From contig DAOURK010000024.1 of assembly GCA_030625085.1 (NCBI GenBank), forward strand, positions 1 to 43,560: 43,560 nucleotides of DNA, written 5' to 3'. The DNA is from Pseudomonadota bacterium (lineage in GTDB: Bacteria > SZUA-182 > DTGQ01). Position numbers and translations under genes: made by a program. The notes under the pieces are model-generated. The model made no database searches. It was not told the DNA's origin and worked only from the letters and a program-made list of their open reading frames with translations. Of the stretch, positions 1-8,782 are shown piece after piece; positions within the stretch are counted from its first letter, which is position 1; each line of letters opens with the position of its first letter.

Positions 1-54
1 AAGCACAGTAATGTGTTTAGCTAACCAGTACTAATAGATCGAAAGGCTTGATCA
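1..54 (+). rRNA. rrl: 23S rRNA, 3' end (partial)
   Basis: The first bases match the conserved 3' end of bacterial 23S rRNA: the block ending in CTAATAGATCGAAAGGCTTG corresponds to the terminal segment that pairs with the 5' end of the molecule. Only the tail lies in the window, and the exact mature end (about 50-57) is approximate. It is followed closely by 5S rRNA, so this is the distal part of an rRNA operon. Confidence 0.9.
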
Positions 55-120
55 TACACTAAAGATAAGGGGTGAGGGCGACCTCACCCCACTTTTTCCG
101 TACAAGAAAGAATAAAAGAA

Positions 121-238
<118 letters not shown>

Positions 239-249
239 TTATAGATTTT

Positions 250-278
250 GCCCGCAATTATATGCGGGCTTTTTTTTT
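250..278 (+). terminator. rRNA operon terminator
   Basis: GCCCGCA (250-256) and TGCGGGC (263-269) form a perfect 7-bp GC-rich stem with a 6-nt loop, followed at once by a run of nine T. This is a canonical intrinsic terminator 12 nt after 5S rRNA. Confidence 0.9.
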
Positions 279-437
279 CGAACTCGCTTCGCTCAGACAG
301 TGACAATTTTTATCGCTTTTGCTTCGTTAAGAAGCTTTACAAAAAGCCTCCCTATATATCCTTCAGCGAACATTTTGCTTACGTTGAAGCCAGTTTAAGT
401 CGGAATTAGACTATGTCTAAATAGTATCTAAAATTAT

Positions 438-490
438 CATTTCGAGTACATTCACTATGTTTAGTGTAAACTTTGCTGGAATCTTAAGAT
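438..490. repeat. Partial copy of the CATTTCGA intergenic repeat
   Basis: The stretch ATCATTTCGAG...TTCACTATGTTTAGTGTAAAC...GGAATCTTA closely resembles one arm of the longer palindromic element at 13669-13833, including its inserted CACTATGTTCAGTG segment. Only one arm is present. The rest of the 320-nt gap between the rRNA terminator and xerC shows no convincing gene. Confidence 0.6.
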
Positions 491-534
491 GGTGAAAATA
501 CTTAAGAATTAAAATCGCTGAGACTGCTTTCTTC

Positions 535-563
535 TTGACAATATAATGAAAAATCGTTATTTT
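535..563 (+). promoter_or_regulatory. Candidate sigma-70 type promoter for xerC-hslVU
   Basis: A perfect TTGACA -35 hexamer at 535-540 is followed after 17 nt by TATTTT at 558-563. The predicted start point would lie about 60 nt before the chosen xerC start. The -35 is ideal but the -10 is only a partial match. Confidence 0.45.
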
Positions 564-627
564 GTATATTCTGTAAGTATACCTTCGAGTGATTTATTAA
601 GTGATTTTTTATAAGAGTGATCTTTAT

Positions 628-1527
628 ATGAAAGAATTTATTGATTATCTTAAATTCGAGCTTAATTATTCACACCATACTATCCGCGCTTATCAAAGCG
701 ATTTGGTGCAATTTTTTCAGTGGATGGATATAATCATTACTGAAAAAGCATCTGATTTTTATAGCTCACTTCAGCGGGTCGATCTTATAAGGGTGAGAGA
801 ATATTTGCAAAATTTGTATGATCAACGGTTGTCCAAGAGGACTATATTGCGGAAACTTTCGGCCATCAGATCTTTCTATAAATATTTGAAAAGAGAAGGT
901 TTCGATGGTGAAAACAAAGTTGCTTTACTATCATCACCAAAAATTGGAAGAAAGATACCTTTATTTTTAACTATTGATGAGGTATACAGACTTTTCGATT
1001 TTACTCCGTCCAATTTTTGGGAATTGAGAGATAAGGCTATCTTTGAGGTTTTATATGCTACCGGAATACGAGTTTCAGAACTGGTTTTTTTAAATGAAGA
1101 CCAGATTGATTTAAGTGAATTTACCATTCGTGTCTTTGGAAAAGGGAAGAAAGAGCGAATAGTTCCTATAGGGAGAAAAGCAGTAGGTATATTAAAAGAA
1201 TATCTCCCTGGGAAACGAAGATTTCAAAACAAATGTGGAGTTCAGGAGATTTCTCCTGTTTTTATCAACAAATATGGCCAGCGACTTTCAAGTCGAAGTG
1301 TGGCCAGGATGTGTAAAAAATATTTTCATAAGGCGGGAATTGCTGATTCAGCCAGTCCACATTCACTTCGACATACCTTTGCCACCCATTTACTTGATAC
1401 TGGTATTGACCTTCGAACCATTCAGGAAATGCTTGGGCACGTTAATTTATCAACCACGCAGATATATACCCATATGAGTCTTGACCATTTAATGCAAGTT
1501 TATGATCGCGCTCACCCTAAGGCTTGA
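628..1527 (+). CDS. xerC: Tyrosine recombinase XerC/XerD-type
   Basis: This is a site-specific tyrosine recombinase that resolves chromosome dimers by strand exchange at dif-like sites. The N-terminal SAM-like DNA-binding domain (about residues 3-90, with the typical motif HTIRAYQSDL) is followed by the catalytic domain. The catalytic set is complete: Arg148 in TGIRVSE, Lys172 in the beta-hairpin, His245 and Arg248 in HSLRH, His271 in LGH and nucleophile Tyr280 in IYTH. The reading frame opens at a GTG at 601, but the ATG at 628 gives the normal family N-terminus (MKEFIDYL) and the usual length of about 299 residues. It sits just ahead of hslV-hslU, a common xerC context in several phyla, which favours XerC over XerD. 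The XerC/XerD choice rests on context only. Confidence 0.9.
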   Translation: MKEFIDYLKFELNYSHHTIRAYQSDLVQFFQWMDIIITEKASDFYSSLQRVDLIRVREYLQNLYDQRLSKRTILRKLSAIRSFYKYLKREGFDGENKVALLSSPKIGRKIPLFLTIDEVYRLFDFTPSNFWELRDKAIFEVLYATGIRVSELVFLNEDQIDLSEFTIRVFGKGKKERIVPIGRKAVGILKEYLPGKRRFQNKCGVQEISPVFINKYGQRLSSRSVARMCKKYFHKAGIADSASPHSLRHTFATHLLDTGIDLRTIQEMLGHVNLSTTQIYTHMSLDHLMQVYDRAHPKA

Positions 1528-1619
1528 AAAAATAGATGCTGTGAAAAAAATATTTTTCATAAATAATAGAAATCTCGAGGCAACCTTTTCGTTTTAAAAC
1601 TTTTGAGAGTGTAGGAATT

Positions 1620-2168
1620 ATGAGAGATAAAAACCGAGAATTAATTCGATCAACCACTATATTAAGTGTTCGTAAAGGTGGTAAAGTAGCTATGGCCGGT
1701 GACGGCCAGGTAACCTTCGGGCAGACTATAATGAAGGCGAATGCCCGAAAAGTGCGGAAAATGTATAAAGATTCAGTTATGGCCGGTTTTGCCGGGGCTT
1801 CTGCCGATGCTTTCGCCTTGTTTGGAAAATTGGAATCGAAAATAGAAGAATATCATGGGAATTTGCCCAGGGCTGCTGTTGAATTGGCCAAGGAGTGGCG
1901 AACGGATAAGATACTGAGAAGATTAGAAGCCATGTTGGCCGTAGCTGATAAAGAGTATTCGTATATTCTCTCCGGAACCGGAGATGTGATTGAACCTTCT
2001 GAGGGAATCATTGCTATAGGCTCAGGTGGCCCATATGCACTTGCAGCAGCAAAAGCATTATTGTTACATGCAGATATGGAAGCTAAAGAAATTGTTGAAG
2101 AAGCTATGAAAATTGCTGATTCTATTTGTATATATACGAATGATTTTATATCTATAGAAGAACTATAG
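1620..2168 (+). CDS. hslV: ATP-dependent protease proteolytic subunit HslV
   Basis: HslV (ClpQ) is the threonine peptidase of the cytoplasmic HslVU protease, a bacterial relative of the proteasome beta subunit. After a short propeptide of 11 residues the mature protein would start at Thr12 ([10 protein letters not shown]), the N-terminal nucleophile. The conserved blocks [13 protein letters not shown] and [15 protein letters not shown] follow. The 182-residue length is normal for the family with its propeptide. AGGA lies just before the ATG start. hslU follows with a very short gap, so the two subunits are probably co-translated. Confidence 0.96.
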   Translation: MRDKNRELIRSTTILSVRKGGKVAMAGDGQVTFGQTIMKANARKVRKMYKDSVMAGFAGASADAFALFGKLESKIEEYHGNLPRAAVELAKEWRTDKILRRLEAMLAVADKEYSYILSGTGDVIEPSEGIIAIGSGGPYALAAAKALLLHADMEAKEIVEEAMKIADSICIYTNDFISIEEL

Positions 2169-2231
2169 AAAAAGCATTTTTTGAAAAATATTTTATTTCG
2201 CGGAACTTTTGAAAGAATATTGAGAGAAAAT

Positions 2232-3626
2232 ATGGAAACCTTAACTCCCAAAAAGATTGTAAGTGAATTGGATAAATTTGTAATAGGGCAAAATTTGGCC
2301 AAGAAGGCGGTGTCTATTGCCTTAAGGAACCGATGGCGGCGGCAGCAACTTGGTCTGGATATGCGTGATGAAATTGCTCCGAAAAATATTATTATGATAG
2401 GACCTACAGGGGTTGGCAAAACCGAGATTGCTCGAAGGTTGTCACGACTGGCTAAGTCCCCTTTTCTAAAAATTGAAGCTTCCAAATTCACTGAGGTAGG
2501 ATATGTGGGCAGGGATGTAGAATCTATGATTCGTGATCTTGCTCATTTGGCTGTAAATATGGTCAAATCAGAAGCAAGAGAGAAGGTGCAGAAAAAGGCG
2601 GAATATTTTGCTGAAGAAAGATTATTGGATATTCTTTTACCGCCTTCTCCAAAACCTAAAGAGAATGAGATGAAAAATCAAAGTTTGCCGCCGGCAACAG
2701 AACCAGCAACGGAAGAAGAGGAAAAGGTTGGTGACGTAGTCCCAAAAGTGAGTACTAGAGAAAAAATAAGAGAAAAATTGCGGGAAGGAAAATTTGAGGA
2801 CAAAATAGTAGAAGTGGAATCTAATGAAAGGCCTATGCCCAACATAGAAATTTTTTCCAATGTTGGTTTGGAGGAAATGGATATTAATTTTAAAGATATG
2901 TTTTCCGGTATTTTCCCAAGTAAAGTCAAAAAGAGAAAGATGAAGGTAAAAGATGCCCGCAAGATTATTCTTCAGGAAGAAACGCAAAAATTAATCGATA
3001 TGGATGAGGTAATCGCTGAAGCCATTAATCGGGTAGAGCAATCGGGTATCATTTTTTTAGATGAAATAGATAAAATCTCAGGATCGAAAAGTTCGGTAGG
3101 ACCCGATGTATCGCGAGAGGGTGTGCAGCGAGATCTTTTGCCGATTGTAGAGGGAACTACGGTTACTACTAAATATGGTCTGGTTAAGACAGATCATATT
3201 TTATTTATTGCTGCCGGAGCCTTTCATGTATCAAAACCTTCTGATTTAATTCCGGAAATGCAAGGGCGGTTTCCTATTAGGGTTGAACTGTCCTCTTTGG
3301 GCAAGGAGGATTTTATTAGAATTTTGACTGAGCCCGAGAATGCTTTAATTAAACAATATGAGGCCTTGTTGCAAACTGAAGGGGTGAAATTGGTATTTAA
3401 AGATTCTTCTATTTCTGAAATGGCCTCCATTGCTGCCCGAGTCAATGAAAAGATGGAAAATATTGGGGCGAGAAGATTGCATACTATTATGGATAAGGTT
3501 TTGGAAGATGTATCTTTTGAGGCTCCCGATTTAAAAGGCCGGGAGATTATTATTGATGACACTTATGTTATTGATAAATTGAAAGATATCGTCAAGGATG
3601 AAGACCTGAGCAGGTATATTTTATAG
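2232..3626 (+). CDS. hslU: ATP-dependent protease ATPase subunit HslU
   Basis: HslU (ClpY) is the AAA+ unfoldase that feeds substrates into HslV. With the start at 2232 the protein begins [20 protein letters not shown], the family's usual N-terminus, and has 464 residues. A longer version from TTG at 2181 would add 17 non-conserved residues and looks unlikely. Visible features are the Walker A motif GPTGVGKT (57-64), the pore motif GYVG (about 90-93), the intermediate I domain with a charged, variable linker (about 115-225), Walker B IIFLDEID (273-280), and the C-terminus LSRYIL, the tail that docks into HslV. It lies immediately downstream of hslV. Confidence 0.96.
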   Translation: METLTPKKIVSELDKFVIGQNLAKKAVSIALRNRWRRQQLGLDMRDEIAPKNIIMIGPTGVGKTEIARRLSRLAKSPFLKIEASKFTEVGYVGRDVESMIRDLAHLAVNMVKSEAREKVQKKAEYFAEERLLDILLPPSPKPKENEMKNQSLPPATEPATEEEEKVGDVVPKVSTREKIREKLREGKFEDKIVEVESNERPMPNIEIFSNVGLEEMDINFKDMFSGIFPSKVKKRKMKVKDARKIILQEETQKLIDMDEVIAEAINRVEQSGIIFLDEIDKISGSKSSVGPDVSREGVQRDLLPIVEGTTVTTKYGLVKTDHILFIAAGAFHVSKPSDLIPEMQGRFPIRVELSSLGKEDFIRILTEPENALIKQYEALLQTEGVKLVFKDSSISEMASIAARVNEKMENIGARRLHTIMDKVLEDVSFEAPDLKGREIIIDDTYVIDKLKDIVKDEDLSRYIL

Positions 3627-3741
3627 ATCAGAATATAGGCCATTTTAGCAGACAGGATTTACAGGATATATTATTAAGGATGAGGACCTCAGCAAGATAT
3701 TGTTCACCCTTTTCTGAGTAATTAAATAATGATGAACTTGT

Positions 3742-3862
3742 AAAAAGTCTCATCAACGTGTCATTTCGAACGAACGTGAGAAATCTTAGTTAGACAATAT
3801 GCTGAAAAATATAAGATTTCTCCTTGCAGTCGAAATGACAAATTTGACGAAAACGACTTTTT
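3742..3862. repeat. Palindromic intergenic repeat, copy A
   Basis: This is an imperfect inverted repeat. The outer arms AAAAAGTC (3742-3749) and GACTTTTT (3855-3862) are perfectly complementary. The inner arms carry TGTCATTTCGA...GAGAAATCTTA (from 3759) and its complement AAGATTTCTC...TCGAAATGACA (to 3840). Two further long copies with the same inner arms lie at 13669 and 22339. It fills most of the hslU-argB gap and has no coding potential, so it is MITE-like or a REP-like palindrome. Confidence 0.75.
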
Positions 3863-3910
3863 AGGAGATCATCAAGTAATATTGGTATCAATTTTGGATG
3901 GATTGTTTGT

Positions 3911-4810
3911 ATGCAAAAGCTTGTAGAGCGGGTTAATGCCCTCATTGAAGCACTTCCTTACATTCGGGACTTTTCCGGAAAAACCATAGTTATCAAATAT
4001 GGCGGCAGTGCTATGTTGAATGAAGGGCTCAGGAATGATTTTGCTCAGGATATAGTTTTATTACGCTATATAGGAATGAATCCGGTTATTGTGCATGGTG
4101 GTGGTGCTGCCATTACTGAGATGCTTCAAAAGTTGGGTGTAAAGACAGAATTTATTGATGGTCATCGGGTGACTGATAAAGCTACTATGGAGATAGTGGA
4201 AATGGTTCTCGTGGGACAGGTAAACAAAAAAATTGTTAGCTTGATTAATCAACATGGAGGAAAGGCAGTTGGGTTGAGTGGAAAAGACGGTCTTTTAATT
4301 AAGGCCAAAAAACATTCTTGGCCAAAAGAAGCCGGGGGAAGCGGAACGTCGTTGGCAAAGAATAAAAAAAAGAATAAGGACTTGGGTTTTGTAGGGGACG
4401 TGGAATCGATCAACGCCGATTTAATTTATGTTTTGGATAGAGATAATTTTATCCCTATCATTTCTCCCATTGGAGTTGGTGCTAAAGGAGAAACCTATAA
4501 TATTAATGCGGATACCGCAGCCAGCGGAATCGCTGCGGCTCTTAAGGCAGAAAAATTAATTCTTTTATCTGATGTTTCCGGAGTAGTGAATAGAGAAGAT
4601 AATCTTTTTCATACCCTTCATCGTCGGGAAGTACAGAAGTTGATTACCAAAGAAATTATTACCGGCGGGATGTTGCCTAAAGTAAATTGTTGCCTACAGG
4701 CTCTGGAGAAGGGTGTTAAAAAGACACATATTATAGATGGTCGTGTTTCCCATGCGCTATTGTTGGAAATTTTTACCAATGAGGGTATTGGGACTGAAAT
4801 TATATTGTAG
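3911..4810 (+). CDS. argB: Acetylglutamate kinase ArgB
   Basis: This enzyme phosphorylates N-acetylglutamate, the second step of arginine synthesis in the cytoplasm. The amino acid kinase fold is evident from KYGGSAM (29-35), VHGGG (61-65) and the substrate-binding block YNINADTAA. The N-terminal helix (residues 1-20, ending ALPYIRDFSGKT) matches the extension found in arginine-inhibited, hexameric acetylglutamate kinases, so feedback inhibition by arginine is likely (inference from family knowledge). A lysine-rich loop at about 129-158 is longer than in many relatives. It is the first gene of an argBDFGH run on one strand. Confidence 0.96.
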   Translation: MQKLVERVNALIEALPYIRDFSGKTIVIKYGGSAMLNEGLRNDFAQDIVLLRYIGMNPVIVHGGGAAITEMLQKLGVKTEFIDGHRVTDKATMEIVEMVLVGQVNKKIVSLINQHGGKAVGLSGKDGLLIKAKKHSWPKEAGGSGTSLAKNKKKNKDLGFVGDVESINADLIYVLDRDNFIPIISPIGVGAKGETYNINADTAASGIAAALKAEKLILLSDVSGVVNREDNLFHTLHRREVQKLITKEIITGGMLPKVNCCLQALEKGVKKTHIIDGRVSHALLLEIFTNEGIGTEIIL

Positions 4811-4838
4811 AAGACTTCTGTAAAAGAGCGCTCAACTG

Positions 4839-4870
4839 CTGTTTCGAGGAGCTTTAGCGACGAGAAATCC
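4839..4870. repeat. Decayed half-copy of the CATTTCGA repeat
   Basis: The argB-argD gap contains CTGTTTCGAGGAGCTTTAGCGACGAGAAATC, split here as TGTTTCGAG and GCGACGAGAAATC, which resembles one arm of the intergenic palindrome at 3742, 13669 and 22339. The second arm is absent. Assignment is by similarity to those arms only. Confidence 0.5.
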
Positions 4871-4886
4871 AAAAAGGAAAATTTAA

Positions 4887-6077
4887 ATGCTGAGTAAAGA
4901 GGAAGTTATCCATTTGACAGATAAATATTTAATTTCTACATATAATCGACTGCCGATAATTTTCCAAAAGGGGCAAGGGTGCCGTTTATGGGATAGTGAG
5001 GGCAAGGAATATCTGGATTTTTTGAGCGGTTTGGGAGTCAATAATCTGGGTCATTGTCATCCTGCTGTGGTTAAAGCTATCAAGGAACAAGCAGAAAAAT
5101 TGTTGCATGTTTCCAACCTTTTTATTATTCAGCAGCAGGCAAGGCTGGCTGAATTGGTGGTTCAACAAGCTTTTCCCGGGAAAATGTTTTTCTGTAACAG
5201 CGGTGCTGAGGCTAATGAAGCGGCCATCAAATTGGCCCGATTATACGCCAAGAGCAGAGGCTGTGCCAAGCCCGAAATCATTACCGCTCACCGCTCCTTT
5301 CACGGTCGAACTATGGCTACCCTTAGTGCTACCGGACAGGAAAAAGTGAGAAAAGGATTTGAACCACTCCTCTCAGGATTCACCTATGTTCCCTTTAATG
5401 ATTTACAGGCCGTTAAAGATGCGGTGACAGATTCCACTATAGCTGTGATGATTGAGCCAATTCAAGGAGAAGGGGGTGTTCATGTAGGCACTACCGAATA
5501 TCTTGGCGGGTTAAGAGAATATTGCACAAGGCAAGGGATTTTGTTGATTTTGGATGAAGTCCAAGCCGGTCTGGGGAGGACCGGCCGCTTTTTTGGTTTT
5601 CAACATACCGAGATAGAACCCGACATCGTGAGCATGGCCAAAGCCCTGAGTGGTGGAGTACCAATTGGCGCCATTTTAGCCGGGAATGAAGTAGCCAGGT
5701 CCTTTATGCCTGGCACTCATGCAACGACTTTTGGGGGAAATCCTCTTTCATGTGCTGCTGGTGTGGCTACAGTGGAAACAATCGTTCGGGAAGGAATATT
5801 AGAAAATTGTCGAAAGATAGGCGCTTATTTTGGTGAGCGATTAAAAGATTTTCAACAAAAGTATCCCTTTATTCAAGAGGTACGAGGCCGGGGGTTGATG
5901 TGGGGAATAGAGTTGGACAGAGATGGAAGCGGAGTTGTTCAGGATTGTCTTCAAAAAGGACTCATCATTAACTGTACTATGAATACTGTTCTTCGTTTTT
6001 TACCCCCCTTAATTATTAGTCGCGATGAGGTTGATCGGGGACTTTCTATTTTGGATCGGGCTTTAGCTCGACTATAA
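4887..6077 (+). CDS. argD: Acetylornithine aminotransferase ArgD
   Basis: This is a PLP-dependent class III aminotransferase that converts N-acetylglutamate semialdehyde to N-acetylornithine, and in many bacteria also serves as the DapC aminotransferase of lysine synthesis. Motifs seen are NSGAEANE (104-111), RSFHGRT (136-142), the DEVQAGLGRTG block (223-233) and the Schiff-base Lys252 in SMAKALSGG. The 396-residue length is normal. A purine-rich AAGGAAA lies a few bases before the ATG. No separate dapC or dapL is seen in this window, so dual use in lysine synthesis is possible but unproven. Confidence 0.95.
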   Translation: MLSKEEVIHLTDKYLISTYNRLPIIFQKGQGCRLWDSEGKEYLDFLSGLGVNNLGHCHPAVVKAIKEQAEKLLHVSNLFIIQQQARLAELVVQQAFPGKMFFCNSGAEANEAAIKLARLYAKSRGCAKPEIITAHRSFHGRTMATLSATGQEKVRKGFEPLLSGFTYVPFNDLQAVKDAVTDSTIAVMIEPIQGEGGVHVGTTEYLGGLREYCTRQGILLILDEVQAGLGRTGRFFGFQHTEIEPDIVSMAKALSGGVPIGAILAGNEVARSFMPGTHATTFGGNPLSCAAGVATVETIVREGILENCRKIGAYFGERLKDFQQKYPFIQEVRGRGLMWGIELDRDGSGVVQDCLQKGLIINCTMNTVLRFLPPLIISRDEVDRGLSILDRALARL

Positions 6078-6183
6078 TGTATAGCCTGGTAATTTTTATT
6101 TTCTTTATGCGGCCTTTTATTCAATAATTTTGGTTTTATCATTTTTTTTGGCTCAGAGCGGAAAATATTTTAATGAAGGCGGA

Positions 6184-6206
6184 AGCAGAGCTAAAGCCCT
6201 GCGCTA
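6184..6206. repeat. Half-copy of the GGGCTTTAGCCC repeat
   Basis: AAGCAGAGCTAAAGCCCTGC, followed by GCTA and a run of T, matches one arm of the palindrome at 12541-12615 with few differences. It lies in the argD-argF gap (6078-6497), which otherwise holds a candidate promoter and a structured leader but no gene. Confidence 0.55.
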
Positions 6207-6302
6207 TTTTTTTTTTACCATGAAAACGCATTATGAAAAATAGACTTTACTGAAAGAGTCAAAAATTTCATCCTCGGGGGTGAAAAAAGTTTTTCATGAG
6301 TG

Positions 6303-6330
6303 TTTACCTGGGGAGAAGGGTTACTATAAT
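6303..6330 (+). promoter_or_regulatory. Candidate promoter for argF
   Basis: A perfect -10 hexamer TATAAT at 6325-6330 is preceded, after 16 nt, by TTTACC at 6303-6308. It would start transcription near 6337, about 160 nt before argF and just ahead of the folded element at 6351-6436. I see no clear ArgR box. Confidence 0.5.
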
Positions 6331-6350
6331 TTGAAATTTGTGAGAATACT

Positions 6351-6436
6351 ATTGTCGCGTCAACAGTGAAACGCATAGCGACCATATGCCTTGTCTTACA
6401 AGGTGATGGCGGATTTAAAATATGCAATACGACAAT
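6351..6436 (+). ncRNA. Structured leader RNA upstream of argF (unassigned)
   Basis: The sequence can fold into three nested helices: ATTGTCG (6351-6357) with CGACAAT (6430-6436), GCATA (6373-6377) with TATGC (6421-6425), and CCAT plus CCTTGT (6382-6394) with ACAAGG plus ATGG (6398-6409) around a 3-nt CTT loop. It lies between a good -10 box and argF, so it would be in the argF 5' leader. I do not recognise it as a known riboswitch class. It could also be a mobile palindrome. Confidence 0.45.
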
Positions 6437-6497
6437 TTACGCATGACATGACACTAACCCTTTTTAGGACTAGTATTTTTGGGGTAGGAATTACGTA

Positions 6498-7436
6498 ATG
6501 AGAAAAGATTTGCTGAGTATTAAAGACTTGGACATTGAGGATATCGAGAGCATATTTTCCATGAGTGCTGACTTAAAACAAAGACGTCAAAAGCCCCAGG
6601 ATGCTCTGTTTGCGCCTCTTCAGCGGAAAACCCTGGCCATGATTTTTCAAAAGGCCTCCACCAGGACCCGTATTTCATTTGAAGTGGGGATGTATCAGTT
6701 AGGTGGAAGGGCCCTTTATTTAGATAAAAATGATTTGCAGATGGGAAGGGGAGAACCTCTGGTGGATACAGCCCGTATTTTATCTCGCTATGTTGATGCT
6801 GTTTTGGTTCGGACCTATCAGCATAAGGAGGTAGAAGATCTGGCTAAATTTGCCGCTATCCCGGTTATCAATGGACTGACCGATAAATTGCATCCCTGCC
6901 AAATCATTAGTGATATGTTTACTATTAAAGAAAAAAAGGGGAGGCTGAAAAATCTTAAAATTGCCTATATCGGTGATGGAAATAACATCGCTAACTCTTG
7001 GTTATATGCAGCCGCCAAAATGAATTTGCATTTGTGGATTGCTTGCCCGCTGGGGTATGAACCCGATCGGGGAATTATAAAAGAAGTTATGAGTCCTGAA
7101 ATTGTGGAGAAAAAGCAGATAGTGATCTGTCAAGATCCTAAAGAAGCTGCTTATCAGGCTGATATCATGTATACTGACGTTTGGGCCAGCATGGGACAGG
7201 AAGAGGAACAAAAAAAGAGAATACGAGATTTTGCAGGGTATCAGATAGATGAAGCCCTTTTGCAGAAAGCTCGAGAAGATGTTTTGGTGATGCACTGTTT
7301 GCCGGCCCATAGGGGAGAAGAAATAACTGAAGCTGCTTTAGAGGGGAAAAATTCAATAGTCTTTGACCAGGCTGAGAACCGCCTTTATGCACAACAAGCC
7401 ATTTTACTCAAACTTTTAGCAGAAGATGCGCTGTAA
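6498..7436 (+). CDS. argF: Ornithine carbamoyltransferase ArgF
   Basis: This cytoplasmic enzyme joins carbamoyl phosphate and ornithine to give citrulline. The carbamoyl-phosphate site STRTR is at residues 54-58, the HPCQ block lies near residue 133, and the ornithine-side motif HCLPAHRGEE starts at 266. The 312-residue length is typical, and the HCLP motif distinguishes it from aspartate carbamoyltransferase. A 420-nt gap with its own promoter-like site and folded leader separates it from argD, so it may begin a second transcription unit, argFGH. Confidence 0.96.
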   Translation: MRKDLLSIKDLDIEDIESIFSMSADLKQRRQKPQDALFAPLQRKTLAMIFQKASTRTRISFEVGMYQLGGRALYLDKNDLQMGRGEPLVDTARILSRYVDAVLVRTYQHKEVEDLAKFAAIPVINGLTDKLHPCQIISDMFTIKEKKGRLKNLKIAYIGDGNNIANSWLYAAAKMNLHLWIACPLGYEPDRGIIKEVMSPEIVEKKQIVICQDPKEAAYQADIMYTDVWASMGQEEEQKKRIRDFAGYQIDEALLQKAREDVLVMHCLPAHRGEEITEAALEGKNSIVFDQAENRLYAQQAILLKLLAEDAL

Positions 7437-7459
7437 TTGACAGCTTTTTCAAAGTGTAT

Positions 7460-7490
7460 AAGGTCTGCGTGGCCTTTTTATTTTTTTTTA
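7460..7490 (+). terminator. Weak intrinsic terminator or attenuator after argF
   Basis: AAGGTC (7460-7465) and GGCCTT (7471-7476) can form a 6-bp stem with one G-T pair and a 5-nt loop, followed by a nearly pure T tract to 7490. The stem is short, so read-through into argG 40 nt downstream is likely. Confidence 0.5.
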
Positions 7491-7528
7491 TGGGTTCATC
7501 TTGATGAGCATTTAACATTGAGGGAAAA

Positions 7529-8755
7529 ATGGATAATAAAAATAGTAAAGTCAACAAGGTTGTTTTGGCCTATTCGGGCGGACTGGATACATCAATTATC
7601 ATTAAATGGTTAATGGATAAATATCAATGCCAGGTAATTTGTTTGGCTGCAGATTTGGGTCAGGAAGAGGATTTGGAAAAAATTAAAGATAAGGCTTTGC
7701 AGATTGGAGCTACCAAGGCGTATGTAGAAGATCTTCGTCAAGAGTTTTTGGTTCGGTATTGTTTCCCCTCTCTTTGGGCCAACGCAGTTTATGAGGGAAA
7801 ATACCCTTTGGCCACCGCCTTAGGGCGACCCCTTATTGCCGAGAAGCTGGTTGAAATCGCCGAGAGAGAGGGCGCTGATGCTGTAGTGCATGGCTCCACA
7901 GGTAAGGGGAATGATCAGGTGCGTTTTGATGTTTCTATTATGGCCTTAAATAGTGAGTTGCGAATTATTGCGCCGGTGCGGGAATGGGAATTTAAATCAC
8001 GGGAAGAGGAAATTGATTATGCCAAAAAGCATAATATTTCAGTACCGGTAACCAAAGAAAAACCCTATAGCATTGACATGAACCTGTGGGGAGTCAGTAT
8101 TGAATGCGGGGTGCTGGAAGACCCGTGGGTTGAACCCCCCCAGGATGCGTATTTAATTACCCAGTCCCCCCAGAATGCCCCTCAAAAATCATTGTATCTA
8201 GAATTATCCTTTGAAGAGGGGAATCCTGTGGCTATTGATGGAAAGTCTTACAGCCCGGTGGATTTACTCAAGAAGCTCAATCAATTGGGGGGGGCTTATG
8301 GGATTGGTCGATTTGACATGGTAGAGAATCGCCTGGTAGGTATCAAGTCCCGAGAAATATATGAAGCTCCGGGAGCGACTATTTTGCTTACCGCACATAA
8401 GGAATTGGAATCTTTAGTTTTAGATAGGGAAACCATGCATTTTAAAGAGGGTATAGCCACGAAATATGCTGAATTGGTTTACTATGGTTTGTGGCATTCC
8501 GAATTTCGGGAAGCACTGGATGCTTTTTCCAAGGTTTTACAGAAACAGGTCACCGGTCAGGTAAGAATGAAACTGCAGCCCGGGTATTGCCATTGCGTAG
8601 GGAGAAAATCTCCTTTTTCTCTTTATAATGAGGATTTGGCTACCTATACCCAAAGAGATATTTTTGACCACAAAGGTGGGGAATACTTTTGTAAATTATG
8701 GGGATTACCCTTAAAGTTGAGTGCTCAAAATAAGATCAAAAAGAGCAAGGAATAG
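7529..8755 (+). CDS. argG: Argininosuccinate synthase ArgG
   Basis: This enzyme condenses citrulline with aspartate using ATP to give argininosuccinate. The N-terminal PP-loop AYSGGLDTS is at residues 14-22, and the block HGSTGKGNDQVRF (about 126-138) is the conserved citrulline/aspartate-binding segment. The 408-residue length is normal. A GAGGGA ribosome site lies 7-8 nt before the ATG. The last 20 or so residues are lysine-rich and variable. It is followed 27 nt later by argH. Confidence 0.96.
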   Translation: MDNKNSKVNKVVLAYSGGLDTSIIIKWLMDKYQCQVICLAADLGQEEDLEKIKDKALQIGATKAYVEDLRQEFLVRYCFPSLWANAVYEGKYPLATALGRPLIAEKLVEIAEREGADAVVHGSTGKGNDQVRFDVSIMALNSELRIIAPVREWEFKSREEEIDYAKKHNISVPVTKEKPYSIDMNLWGVSIECGVLEDPWVEPPQDAYLITQSPQNAPQKSLYLELSFEEGNPVAIDGKSYSPVDLLKKLNQLGGAYGIGRFDMVENRLVGIKSREIYEAPGATILLTAHKELESLVLDRETMHFKEGIATKYAELVYYGLWHSEFREALDAFSKVLQKQVTGQVRMKLQPGYCHCVGRKSPFSLYNEDLATYTQRDIFDHKGGEYFCKLWGLPLKLSAQNKIKKSKE

Positions 8756-8782
8756 AAGCAGTCAATAATATGAGAGCTGGAT

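Noticed and set aside
2181-2231. Longer HslU start at TTG 2181
   Set aside because: The extra 17 residues are not family-like, and the ATG at 2232 gives the standard N-terminus.
1853-2491. Long antisense frame of 212 codons opposite hslV-hslU
   Set aside because: It is a shadow of two well-recognised genes. The translation is Ser/Ile-rich with no motif, and no ribosome site is seen.
2637-2987. Antisense frames opposite the HslU I domain
   Set aside because: They arise from the charged, low-complexity coding sequence of hslU; no support as genes.
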